Positions 43,664 to 52,332 of a stretch of 64,000 bases of DNA are shown piece after piece. This stretch comes from Nitrospira sp. SG-bin2 (GTDB lineage Bacteria; Nitrospirota; Nitrospiria; Nitrospirales; Nitrospiraceae): contig LVWT01000057.1 in the NCBI GenBank assembly GCA_002083405.1, forward strand, positions 1 to 64,000, given 5' to 3'. The position numbers and the translations under genes are program-made. Positions within the stretch are counted from its first letter, which is position 1. Each line of letters starts with the position of its first letter. The notes under the pieces were generated by a model. It had not been told where the DNA came from, ran no database searches, and worked only from the letters and a program-made list of their open reading frames with translations.

Positions 43664-44253
43664 CCACGCGCCGCTCTTCCACCTCCCCCTTCCAGCTGCC
43701 ACAGTGGGCTATCCGACTGGCGCGGAGCCGGCCCACGCCGTTTCTCTCAAAAGAAAGCCGCATGCGGTTTGTCATCGCATTGGCCTCGACGAATGTAGCG
43801 AGAGGAACCGGTGGCCCCTTCGGCGCCGCCGTGTTTGAGCGTACCGGATGGCGACTGATAGCCGTTGGCGTCAATCTCGTCGAGTCCACTCGTTGCTCTC
43901 ATGCACACGCAGAAATGGTTGCCCTCGCCAACGCGCAACAGACCGTCGGACGCTTCGATCTTGGCGCGGCAGGCTTCCCGACACATGAACTCGTGACGAG
44001 CTGTGAGCCTTGCGCCATGTGCTATGGCGCCATCCCCTGGTCCGGCATACGCAGCGTGCTGTGCGGCGCCCGCGCCAGCGATGCAGAAGCAATTGGATTC
44101 GATGAGGGGGCGAAACCGAAGAACTGGGTGGCGGAGTTCAAGAACCGGCGTATCACGGTCACCCGTGACCTGTGCCGGAAAGAATCCGTCGCCGTGCTTC
44201 AAGAATATAGAAATGGCGGCGGCGCCATCTACGGCGCCCGCAAGAGATCGTGA
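43660..44253 (+). CDS. Nucleoside/CMP-dCMP deaminase family zinc protein
   Basis: 197 residues from the GTG that overlaps the TPR stop. The zinc site is complete: HAHAEMVAL (HAE) and SCEPCAMCYGA (PCxxC). The closest family resemblance is to guanine deaminase-like nucleoside deaminases (GGPFGAAVFE near the N-terminus), which would act on free nucleobases, but TadA-type activity is not excluded. The N-terminal 40 residues are an extension. Confidence 0.87.
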   Translation: MTTRRSSTSPFQLPQWAIRLARSRPTPFLSKESRMRFVIALASTNVARGTGGPFGAAVFERTGWRLIAVGVNLVESTRCSHAHAEMVALANAQQTVGRFDLGAAGFPTHELVTSCEPCAMCYGAIPWSGIRSVLCGARASDAEAIGFDEGAKPKNWVAEFKNRRITVTRDLCRKESVAVLQEYRNGGGAIYGARKRS

Positions 44254-44375
44254 CGTGCCACACTCCGGCTGGGAGAGGAACAACTCTCCCAGTGCCATCA
44301 AGAACCCTGGCTTACACGACTGCCACGCCCCAGCCCGGCGATTGCCCTCAGTCCGCTAACTTGGTCGCTCGATTT

Positions 44376-45227
44376 CTACCCCAGCAACTGCAAAAACACC
44401 TCGGCTTGCCGTTCGCTGAGTGGCGATGCAGCGCCGGGATTGTGAATCAACATCCGCACGCGCGGATGAGTCCGCTGAGATTTTGGACGCTCAACGAGCT
44501 CGACATTCGCCAGTCTGGTTCCCGCCTTCGACGGCAACGGTTCCACATCCCATAATGAAATCAGCACGGCGCTGAGATGCCGCAAGCTGGTCAGCAATAC
44601 GGTGACGGCGCCTGACAACACCTTCACATCCAGCCAGATGGCCTCCGGCCGTCCACCCTTTCCGCATTGCAAATCGGCGCGGGGGATCGAAATGTGCAGC
44701 ACGACAGGATCGCAATAGTCGGCCAGCTGTTTCGCCTTCTGTTGAATGCGTGCCACAATCCGATGGAGCAGAATGACGCCGCGATCCTCTTCCTCTCCCT
44801 GTTCCTCATCTCGCGCGATTCCTCGAAGCGGCATCCGCCGACGCGCCGCCGATCCCACCATGGCCGTGACTTCGACCAGAAACCGATCCCGGCCCAGATG
44901 GCACTCCAAATCAGCGCTGCGGGTCTTCGATTCGGGCAGAAAGGTGACACACACTCGGGCGCGAATCAGCTGCGTGGCCAGCTCCAGTTCAGCCAACGCC
45001 GATTCTTTCACACCGGGATCAGAATGGGTGAGGCGATGCAGGAGCCGTCCGAGCCGAAGATGGCTCGACTGATCGGCACAGTGCCGATGAAGCTGGGTCA
45101 AACGGTCTTCTAGATCGGAAGAGAGCCCTTCTCGTGTCGTGCGTTTCCAGGAGACAGCTGGCACACCATATCCATCCTGGAAAGAAGAGTAGACCTTCGC
45201 TGACCGTCGCGATCGCCATCGGGCCAT
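44376..45227 (-). CDS. Unknown protein with possible PD-(D/E)xK core
   Basis: 283 residues, no signal peptide. I do not recognise a family. RARVCVTFLPESKTRSADLEC followed by RDRFLVEVTAM has the spacing of a PD-(D/E)xK nuclease core (Asp, then E-V-T where E-x-K is usual), and a helical N-terminus precedes it. The missing lysine makes activity doubtful. It follows the small gene at 45.2-45.6 kb by 11 bp, so the two form an operon. Confidence 0.6.
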   Translation of the reverse strand: MARWRSRRSAKVYSSFQDGYGVPAVSWKRTTREGLSSDLEDRLTQLHRHCADQSSHLRLGRLLHRLTHSDPGVKESALAELELATQLIRARVCVTFLPESKTRSADLECHLGRDRFLVEVTAMVGSAARRRMPLRGIARDEEQGEEEDRGVILLHRIVARIQQKAKQLADYCDPVVLHISIPRADLQCGKGGRPEAIWLDVKVLSGAVTVLLTSLRHLSAVLISLWDVEPLPSKAGTRLANVELVERPKSQRTHPRVRMLIHNPGAASPLSERQAEVFLQLLG

Positions 45228-45238
45228 CCCACACTCCG

Positions 45239-45580
45239 TTAGGCCGATGCCGCCTCATCCTCATCGTTCGATGATTGTCGCAAGAGATCCGGCTGCTGCT
45301 TGGCGATCTCCTCATAGAGTTCATCCAGCCAGCGGCCGGCACAGCCCAGCACTTCGCGTACCAGCGTCTCGGGCTGCCCGGTTCTCTTGATCGTCCATTG
45401 CGACACATACTCCAGCAGAGTCTCGCGTTCGAACTGTCGGGTCGAGTGCGTGGCCATCGCGGCGAGTTCGCCCAATCCTGTTTTCAAAATCTCGGCGACC
45501 GTGTCTCGCGCATACGAGGTACTGGCCGTCACATATTGAACTACTCGATTGAGTTCTTGATCTGTCATCATCACATTCAC
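45239..45580 (-). CDS. Small helical hypothetical protein
   Basis: A 113-residue, mostly helical protein with an acidic C-terminal tail (NDEDEAASA). No family recognised. It sits directly upstream of the 283-residue unknown gene in the same direction. The start may be the first ATG or the two that follow within 12 bp. Confidence 0.6.
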   Translation of the reverse strand: MNVMMTDQELNRVVQYVTASTSYARDTVAEILKTGLGELAAMATHSTRQFERETLLEYVSQWTIKRTGQPETLVREVLGCAGRWLDELYEEIAKQQPDLLRQSSNDEDEAASA

Positions 45581-45733
45581 AACCCGAGTCGACGCTGCGG
45601 GATTTTTGCATCCCTCCGGAACTCTGTCAATGTGCTAGAGGACAACCGTCCCCCATTTTTTCTCCTCGCCATGCAGAAGGCAATGGTATGATCGGTCCGG
45701 CTCAGAGCCGGTTCCAGCTTGAAGGAGAATCAT

Positions 45734-47545
45734 ATGGCCACACAGCTTCCTCTAGGACGCGCCTCAACATCCACGCGGGCCGCACGCCCCTCCTATCCCG
45801 ACCATTGGGACCTGACTCATTTGGTCAAAGATCCGTCGAAGGAGATCGACTCTATCCTGTCACAACTTGAGACCGTGGTTGTTCACATCGAAGCGGCTCG
45901 TCCGGCATTGACGCCATCGATCACCAGTCAAGACTTCCAGGCCCTGCTGACACTCAGCGAGACCTTTGCGCAGGGGTCATCCAAGCTTGGCGCCTATGCC
46001 TACCTTCGATTCTCCGAGAACACGAAGGACGCTGCGGCCCGTTCGCTCAAGGCCCGCGTCGAAGAACGTTTGACGGCCCTCAGCAATCGCCTGCTTTTTT
46101 TCGACCTGTGGTGGCAGAGTGTCGATGGCACGAACGCGGCGCGGCTGATGGCCGACGCAGGGGACTTCCGCTATCACCTGGAGACGATCCGGCGGTTCAA
46201 ACCGCATACGCTGACCGAACCGGAAGAAAAGATCGTCCATCTCAAGAACGTCACGGGCCGCAGCGCCGTTCATACCTTTTACGATGTGGTCACGAATGGA
46301 TTGACCTTCACGCTGACAGTCGGCGGCAAGAAGAAGTCGGTCAATCGCGAAGGACTGATGGCGTACGTGCGGAACCAGAAGGCCTCAGTGCGTCAAGCCG
46401 CCTATCAAGAGCTCTATCGCGTCTTTTCAACACAACAAGACCTGCTGGGAGAAATCTACAAGACGCTCGTGAATGACTGGAAATCTGAAAACCTCGGTCT
46501 CCGCCACTTTGCCTCTCCCATTGCGACCCGCAACCTGAGCAACGATGTGCCTGATCAGGCCGTCGATGTGCTGTTGACGTCCTGCGCGAAGAATGCCGAC
46601 ATCTTTCATGCGTATTTTTCGCTGAAGGCCAAAATCTGCAAGATCAAGCCGATGAACCGGTATCACATCTATGCCCCACACCGCACAGAGGCCAAAAAAT
46701 ACAAGTACGCCGACGCCGTGCGGATGGTCCTTGACGCGTATCGTGGCTTCTCACCACACCTCGCCGATCTGGCCGAACAAGTATTTCGCGATCGGCATAT
46801 CGACGGCCCGACCAGGCCCGGAAAAATCGGCGGCGCCTATTGCTACAGCACAGTCCCGGGGATGACGCCCTATGTGATGCTGAACTACACCGGGGAGGCC
46901 CGCGACATCGCGACGATGGCGCATGAACTTGGCCATGCCGTCCACGGCATGATGGCCAAAGACCATTCAGTCTTTACGTTTCATTCCACCCTCCCCTTGG
47001 CGGAAACCGCCTCGGTGTTCGGTGAGCGGATTCTCTCCGATGCCTTGATGTCTCAAGAACGCAATAAGGCCGTTCGGCAAGGCTTGCTATTGAGCCAGCT
47101 GGACGACATCTACGCAACGGTCTTGCGGCAGGCCTATTTCGTGCGCTTTGAAAAGTTGGCCCATCAGATGGTCGCAGACGGCGCGACAGGCGATCAGCTG
47201 GCCAAGGCCTATTTCGATGAGCTGCGCCAGCAATTCGGCAAAGCGGTGAAGGTGCCGGATGAGTTCCGATGGGAATGGCTGACCATCCCCCACATTTTCG
47301 CCAGTCCGTTTTACTGTTACGCCTACAGCTTTGGGAATTTGCTCGTGCTGGCGTTGTACCGCATGTACAAGGAACAGGGCGCCTCGTTCGTACCGAAATA
47401 CCTGAACCTCCTCGCTACCGGAGGCTCAGAAGCCCCGCAAGCAATCCTGAACAAAGTCGGCGTGGACATGACATCCGAAGCCTTCTGGCAATCCGGATTC
47501 GATACAATCCGTCAAATGGTCGAGCAGTTGGAAGAAACGATGTGA
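45734..47545 (+). CDS. pepF: M3 family oligoendopeptidase (PepF-like)
   Basis: About 603 residues. The zinc motif is MAHELGHAVHG (HExxH) with the third ligand in ETASVFGE. The N-terminal helical region and length fit oligoendopeptidase F. It degrades intracellular peptides. ATG 45734 follows AAGGAG; the TTG frame opening at 45719 is rejected. Confidence 0.92.
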   Translation: MATQLPLGRASTSTRAARPSYPDHWDLTHLVKDPSKEIDSILSQLETVVVHIEAARPALTPSITSQDFQALLTLSETFAQGSSKLGAYAYLRFSENTKDAAARSLKARVEERLTALSNRLLFFDLWWQSVDGTNAARLMADAGDFRYHLETIRRFKPHTLTEPEEKIVHLKNVTGRSAVHTFYDVVTNGLTFTLTVGGKKKSVNREGLMAYVRNQKASVRQAAYQELYRVFSTQQDLLGEIYKTLVNDWKSENLGLRHFASPIATRNLSNDVPDQAVDVLLTSCAKNADIFHAYFSLKAKICKIKPMNRYHIYAPHRTEAKKYKYADAVRMVLDAYRGFSPHLADLAEQVFRDRHIDGPTRPGKIGGAYCYSTVPGMTPYVMLNYTGEARDIATMAHELGHAVHGMMAKDHSVFTFHSTLPLAETASVFGERILSDALMSQERNKAVRQGLLLSQLDDIYATVLRQAYFVRFEKLAHQMVADGATGDQLAKAYFDELRQQFGKAVKVPDEFRWEWLTIPHIFASPFYCYAYSFGNLLVLALYRMYKEQGASFVPKYLNLLATGGSEAPQAILNKVGVDMTSEAFWQSGFDTIRQMVEQLEETM

Positions 47546-47862
47546 GTCTTCCGGTGGAAATCATACCTCGTTCTGGAGATCCATCCGGCCGCTACCCAAT
47601 ACATGCCCGACCCTCTTGTACGGCCTCTGTAAGAGAGCCTGGACGTTGTTTGACTTTGCGCGCCAACAATCCTGCGGCCCCCGGAGCCCCGGTGGTTTCT
47701 GAGCAATACCGTCAGAATATTCCATCTATAACAATCGTTTGGAGCAGGCTTGCGGCAGATCTTGGCGGCAGAAAGAATAGGTGACGGGAAAAGCGTGCTT
47801 GACAAGCACTTCGCTTGGCAGTAAACTGAGAACGCTTCTCATAATCGTTCAAGGAGAGTGCC
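47546..47862. other. Intergenic region pepF-bfd
   Basis: No gene in these 317 bp. The last 70 bp hold a strong promoter with two palindromes, listed separately. The first 200 bp show nothing notable. Confidence 0.6.
47795..47841 (+). promoter_or_regulatory. Regulated promoter of the bfd-like gene
   Basis: TTGACA (47799-47804) and TAAACT (47822-47827) have the ideal 17-bp spacing. A perfect 7-1-7 palindrome GTGCTTGACAAGCAC covers the -35 box (47795-47809). TGAGAACGCTTCTCA (47827-47841) is a perfect 6-3-6 palindrome next to the -10 box and resembles a Fur-type site. Repression by an iron regulator is inferred. Confidence 0.68.
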
Positions 47863-48069
47863 ATGTACGTTTGCTTATGCAACGGGATTACCGAGTCGGA
47901 TGTCCGCGAAGCCGGACGAACGGGCATCGTGATGCCCTGCCAGCTCAAGTCCAAGTTCGGACTCAAGCGCAGTGGCTGCTGCGGCCGTTGCGCCAAGAAT
48001 ATCGATACATTCGTCGAAATCGCCGTTCAAGGAACATCGGTTCCCTGCCCCACCATGTCGGACCGCTAG
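47863..48069 (+). CDS. Bfd-like [2Fe-2S] ferredoxin
   Basis: 68 residues. MYVCLCNGITESDVREA and SGCCGRCAKNI carry the four cysteines (CxC and CCxxC) of bacterioferritin-associated ferredoxins, which reduce and release iron stored in bacterioferritin. A ribosome site AAGGAGAG precedes the ATG. The promoter palindromes fit iron control. Confidence 0.9.
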   Translation: MYVCLCNGITESDVREAGRTGIVMPCQLKSKFGLKRSGCCGRCAKNIDTFVEIAVQGTSVPCPTMSDR

Positions 48070-48090
48070 ACACTGCCCCTAAGCTCCTCG

Positions 48091-48322
48091 TATCTCGTGA
48101 AGCGTGAAGCGCCATCGGTCTGAAGAACCTATAGCGTATGGCTTCTGGCATCCAGACGTGGGGCGTGAGGGGTGGAAATCCAGAGCGGGAGCAGATAGCA
48201 GTGCTGGATGGAGAGTTCTCAGATACGCCTCACCATTCTCAAATCACAACTGTCTGATCGGACCACGTGCTGTAGGCTATCAGCTCATTGTTCCAACGAG
48301 ATACGATTCACGAAATACGCGG
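48091..48322. repeat. Compound intergenic repeat
   Basis: CTCGTATCTCGTGAAGCG, GCGCCATCGGTCTGAAG, CTATAGCGTATGGC and ACGAGATACGATTCACGA modules. The 287-bp gap holds only these. Confidence 0.68.
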
Positions 48323-48356
48323 ATTCAAGCGAGGCTGTCTGGTGAGCTGGAACGAA

Positions 48357-48956
48357 CTACTGCGCGGAGGCCCTGCTGATGAGCTTTGCAACATCTGCGA
48401 CACGACGGCCCAAAGCCTTGGCATCGGCCAACTCTTTCTTGTCGATCCCTGGACTGTCGCCTTCCGTCGTCGCGGACGCCCCGAATGCACCGCCGCCGCT
48501 GACGACGATCATCTGATTCCCCAACATCGCGGCGAGAATCGTCAACATCGTGATCTCCTTTCCGCTGGAGATCTGGCCTCCGGTGGCAAAGGCCGCACCG
48601 ACCTTGTTCTTCATCTTGAATTCGGGAAACACGCCGAACTTGAACTGCCAGTTGTCGAAGAACGTCTTGACCTCCCCCGACATATTGGACCAATAGACTG
48701 GTGAGCCGACAATCACCGCATCAGAGGAAAATAAGTCATCCGCCGTCACCTGCCCGACTCTCTTGAGCACCGCGAGAGTGCCTGGAACCGACGTGACCCC
48801 TTCGGCAACTGCGTCAGCCATCCGCTCCGTATTCCCCGACAACGAATGATAGGTCACCAGAACTTTGACCGGAGGCGGAGCCTCTTCGGCCCATGACCAC
48901 GAAGCGGTGCCGAAGATAATTAGGAGCGCCAATATGGATGCGAGCGGGTGATTCAT
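48357..48956 (-). CDS. Exported flavodoxin/WrbA-like protein
   Basis: About 199 residues from the ATG at 48956. A signal peptide (SILALLIIFGTASWSWAEE) precedes a flavodoxin-like fold: TYHSLSGNTERMA is the FMN phosphate loop, VGSPVYWSNMSGEVKTFFD the flavin-edge segment, and FATGGQISSGKE follows. It would be an NAD(P)H-dependent FMN reductase or quinone reductase, but such proteins are normally cytoplasmic; export is unusual. Confidence 0.8.
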   Translation of the reverse strand: MNHPLASILALLIIFGTASWSWAEEAPPPVKVLVTYHSLSGNTERMADAVAEGVTSVPGTLAVLKRVGQVTADDLFSSDAVIVGSPVYWSNMSGEVKTFFDNWQFKFGVFPEFKMKNKVGAAFATGGQISSGKEITMLTILAAMLGNQMIVVSGGGAFGASATTEGDSPGIDKKELADAKALGRRVADVAKLISRASAQ

Positions 48957-49062
48957 AGCCGGAAAGCGACACACTGCAAGGAACGTGAAGCGCAGGACGG
49001 AAAGAAAGTATCTCCCGTCCTCATTTGCAGATACGCTTCACGAGGAACACGCGCCATGCGCG

Positions 49063-49248
49063 CTACCTTCTGATCGTCTCTTCTTCCATGTGTTCTTCAA
49101 CCGACACCTCCGTCAAGGTGCCTCGGTAGGTACAGCGGTGACACCGAATGCGCCACTCTTCAATCCACTTTTCTTGCACATACGACTGCCGGCAGGTCGG
49201 ACACACGAACACACCTTTTTTATAGAGCACACGACGCTTTTCTTGCAT
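49063..49248 (-). CDS. Small zinc-ribbon protein
   Basis: 61 residues with two CxxC knuckles (CPTCRQ and CHRCTY) 18-20 residues apart, a zinc-ribbon pattern, plus an acidic C-terminus. It has no known partner. The start and size suggest a real small gene. Confidence 0.6.
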   Translation of the reverse strand: MQEKRRVLYKKGVFVCPTCRQSYVQEKWIEEWRIRCHRCTYRGTLTEVSVEEHMEEETIRR

Positions 49249-49387
49249 AACAGCCTCTTTCTAAAATTCGTCTGGAGGATGGCACAATCTCCGCCGGGAT
49301 TGCAAGAACGATGGCGCGAAGCCGCGCTGGTCGAGACATTGCCGAAACCCGCTTGACTCGGCATAGACCGGCCGCTACGATGCGCGC

Positions 49388-49864
49388 ATGCGTGTGAGCA
49401 ATTCCCTGATCGTCTTTCTACCTCTCCTGCTCATGGCACTCAGCTTCGCTGCTGCCCCCTCGCCCACGCTAGCCGCAGATTCCGGACTGCTGCCGATTCG
49501 CACGCCCTCCGGCATCATCATCCAAGCTGAGATCGCCGACACACCGGTGAAACGCGCCACCGGCCTCATGTACAGAGAACGTTTGGATAAAGACCATGGC
49601 ATGTTGTTCATCTTCGGCCAACCGTTACCCTGGACCATTTGGATGAAGAACACGAAGATCGCCCTTGATCTGATCTGGCTGGACGAAAACAAACGGGTCA
49701 CTCACATCGAGCGGCAGGTTCCCATCTGCACCAAGAGCGACGACTCTTGCCCGCAATATCGCCCGAATAGCTCCGATGCGATCTACGTGCTGGAAATTGC
49801 CGGCGGCACAGTGGATAGCTACAAGATCGAGAAGGGATCGAAGCTGGAGTTTAAGTCCCCATAG
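49388..49864 (+). CDS. DUF192 family exported protein
   Basis: 158 residues: signal peptide (about 1-30), then the DUF192 core (RATGLMYRERLDKDHGMLFIF, PWTIWMKNTKIALDLIWLD, ITHIE-like strand and an EIAGGTVDSYKIEKG end). Function unknown. The TAG stop is immediately followed by the CATGATTCATG repeat. Confidence 0.9.
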   Translation: MRVSNSLIVFLPLLLMALSFAAAPSPTLAADSGLLPIRTPSGIIIQAEIADTPVKRATGLMYRERLDKDHGMLFIFGQPLPWTIWMKNTKIALDLIWLDENKRVTHIERQVPICTKSDDSCPQYRPNSSDAIYVLEIAGGTVDSYKIEKGSKLEFKSP

Positions 49865-49904
49865 CCCGCATGATTCATGACGGTTCTACTGCAACCGCCG
49901 ATAC
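49863..49904. repeat. Partial copy of the 36-kb inverted-repeat element
   Basis: AGCCCGCATGATTCATGAC, then TTCTACTGCAACCGCCGATAC, matches the inverted right arm of the element at 36022-36233. Confidence 0.7.
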
Positions 49905-49918
49905 AGTGTGCTGTTTTT

Positions 49919-50135
49919 GTCGCTTGCCGCTCGTCAAGCGCCATCGGTCTTAAAAGCCTATAGCGTATGGCTTATAACACAAGCAATACCGAGACCCGAG
50001 GCTGAGTTATTAGTTCTTACTTGTGAGTTACTAACTCAAAACTCACAATTCACAACTCTCCGGTCTGTCACGTGCTATACGCCATCAGCTATCAGCTCTT
50101 TTTCCCAACGAGATACGATTCACGAGGAACGAGCT
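49919..50135. repeat. Compound intergenic repeat
   Basis: GCGCCATCGGTCTTAAAAG, CTATAGCGTATGGC, ACTCACAATTCACAACTC, CTATACGCCATCAGC and ACGAGATACGATTCACG modules in a row. Confidence 0.68.
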
Positions 50136-50148
50136 TCCACGCTAGCTG

Positions 50149-52326
50149 TTAGTCCCTCTCCTGCCAGGACCTGATGCGTCGCGCGGTAATGACGCCTTTC
50201 ACCCGTTCAATGGCTTTCATCACGCGGCTTAAATGGGCCGTGTCGGCAATCTCCACTATGAAATCCAGCTCCGCCTTGCGATCTTCGCGCGTGATGATTT
50301 CGGCGCGGCTGATATTCGCCTGACATTCCGCAATGGCTGACGAAACGTTGGCCAGCACACCGGTCTTGTCCTCGGCAATCACGGCCACCTTGACGGAATG
50401 CCGGCCTGGGGTCGCCGTATCCCACTCCACCTCCACCAACCGCTCCCGATCGTAATCCAGCGCTTCCAGGTTGGGGCAATCGACAGAATGGATGGTGAGG
50501 CCGCGACCTCGTGTAATGTATCCTAGAATTTTATCGCCGGGAACGGGATTGCAGCAGCGGGACAGTTGCATCAAGAGATCCCGCGAACCCTTGACTTGAA
50601 TCCCCTGGTCCCCGCCTCTGCCGGCTAACGGTTTCGGATGGCTCGGCGGTTCTGCAATCGGCGTGCTATCAGAGGCAGGAGCAGCCAACCGTCCGATAAC
50701 CTGGGCTGTCGACACGTGCCCGAATCCGACCGCTGCGACCAGCTCATCAGCTGTCTCATACCCTTCATGCTTCGCCGCCTCAAGGAACTGGCTGGACTTG
50801 AACATCTGGGCAGGCGCCAAATCATGCCGCCGAAACTCGGCTTCCAGCAGCCGCCGGCCTATTTCCAGGCTCCGATTCTGTTCTTCAGATTTGATCCAAT
50901 GTTTGATTTTTGTTTTCGCGCGCGACGTCCGTACAAACTTGAGCCAATCCTTATGCGGTGTCTGATTGGGCGACGTCAGGATTTCGATGGTATCGCCGCT
51001 CGCCACTTCATGCTTCAGCGGGACAATCTTGCCGTTGATTTTTGCGCCGACACAGTGGTCGCCCACTTCAGTGTGAATCGCGTAGGCGAAATCGACCGGC
51101 GTCGATCCCTTGGGCAGTTCCTTCACCGAGCCTTTGGGCGTAAACACATAGACCACGTCGTGGAACAGTTCGAGTTTGACCGAGTCCATGAATTGCCGGT
51201 TGTCCGGTAAATCCTTCTGCCATTCGACAAACTGCCTCAGCCATCCGAAGGCCTTACCGTCTTTGTCGTCGATCCGGTCCTGTTCCTTGTACTTCCAATG
51301 GGCCGCAATTCCATATTCGGCCACACGGTGCATCTCCTCCGTCCGAATCTGAAACTCCACGTGCTCACCCTTCGGTCCCACGACGGTCGTATGGAGCGAC
51401 TGGTAGAGATTGGATTTTGGAATTGCGATGTAGTCTTTGAACCGGCCCGGCAACGGACGCCACAGCGAGTGGATCACGCCGAGCAACGCATAACAATTCA
51501 TCTTCGTGTCGGTGATGATCCGTAACGCGGTGAGATCGTAGACTTCATCGAAGGAGATCGACTGTTTGTTCATCTTCTGGTAGATGCCGTAGAGGTGCTT
51601 GGGCCGGCCATAAATCGCCCCGACCAGTCCGTTTTCCTCCACCGCCTTCTGCACCAGCGCGCCGACTTCCTGGATATACTGCTGCCGGTCCTCGTCCCGC
51701 TTTGCCACGCTGACACGCAGCATTTCATAGACATCCGGCTTCAAGTGCTTCAAACAGAGATCTTCGAGTTCGTTCTTGACCCAGCCGATCCCGATGCGAT
51801 TGGCCAGCGGCGCATAAATTTCCAGCGTCTCCTGCGCAATTTCCTGGCGCTTGCTCTCGCCGAGATGCTCGAGCGTGCGCATATTATGCAGCCGATCGGC
51901 CAGCTTGATGATCACGACGCGGATATCGTCCGCCATCGAGAGCACCATCTTGCGGAAATTCTCCGCCTGTTTTTCCTCGGAACTCCTAAATGTAATTTTC
52001 CCGATTTTGGTGACACCATCGACCAGATGAAGAACCTCTTTGCCGAATTCCCGCTCCAATTCATCGGTTGTCGCCACTGTGTCTTCCAGCGTGTCATGGA
52101 GCAAGCCGGCCACAACTGCCGCGACATCGGTCTTCAGCAGGGCCAACACGCCCGCGACCGCCACCGGATGCTGGACATACGGCTCCCCTGATCGCCTGGT
52201 TTGCCCATGATGCGCCTTGGCGGAAAACTCGTATGCTTTGCGGATCATGCCAAGATCGGCATCCGGCTGGTAACTCCGGAGTCGCGCCAACAATTGATCG
52301 ATATCGGTAACGGTTTCGTAGACCAT
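50149..52326 (-). CDS. Bifunctional (p)ppGpp synthetase/hydrolase (RelA/SpoT)
   Basis: 725 residues. The HD hydrolase domain (about 25-180) keeps HHGQTRRSG and LLHDTLEDT; the synthetase domain (about 235-345) includes GRPKHLYGIYQKM and RFKDYIAIPKSNLYQSLHT; TGS (about 390-450) and ACT (about 650-720) follow. Both active sites look intact. It makes and removes the stringent alarmone. The gene follows recJ by 6 bp. Confidence 0.95.
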   Translation of the reverse strand: MVYETVTDIDQLLARLRSYQPDADLGMIRKAYEFSAKAHHGQTRRSGEPYVQHPVAVAGVLALLKTDVAAVVAGLLHDTLEDTVATTDELEREFGKEVLHLVDGVTKIGKITFRSSEEKQAENFRKMVLSMADDIRVVIIKLADRLHNMRTLEHLGESKRQEIAQETLEIYAPLANRIGIGWVKNELEDLCLKHLKPDVYEMLRVSVAKRDEDRQQYIQEVGALVQKAVEENGLVGAIYGRPKHLYGIYQKMNKQSISFDEVYDLTALRIITDTKMNCYALLGVIHSLWRPLPGRFKDYIAIPKSNLYQSLHTTVVGPKGEHVEFQIRTEEMHRVAEYGIAAHWKYKEQDRIDDKDGKAFGWLRQFVEWQKDLPDNRQFMDSVKLELFHDVVYVFTPKGSVKELPKGSTPVDFAYAIHTEVGDHCVGAKINGKIVPLKHEVASGDTIEILTSPNQTPHKDWLKFVRTSRAKTKIKHWIKSEEQNRSLEIGRRLLEAEFRRHDLAPAQMFKSSQFLEAAKHEGYETADELVAAVGFGHVSTAQVIGRLAAPASDSTPIAEPPSHPKPLAGRGGDQGIQVKGSRDLLMQLSRCCNPVPGDKILGYITRGRGLTIHSVDCPNLEALDYDRERLVEVEWDTATPGRHSVKVAVIAEDKTGVLANVSSAIAECQANISRAEIITREDRKAELDFIVEIADTAHLSRVMKAIERVKGVITARRIRSWQERD

Positions 52327-52332
52327 CGTTCG

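Noticed and set aside
49919..50135. Possible CRISPR array in repeat-rich spacers
   Set aside because: The repeats differ in module, order and orientation and lack regular spacing; no cas gene is present in the window.
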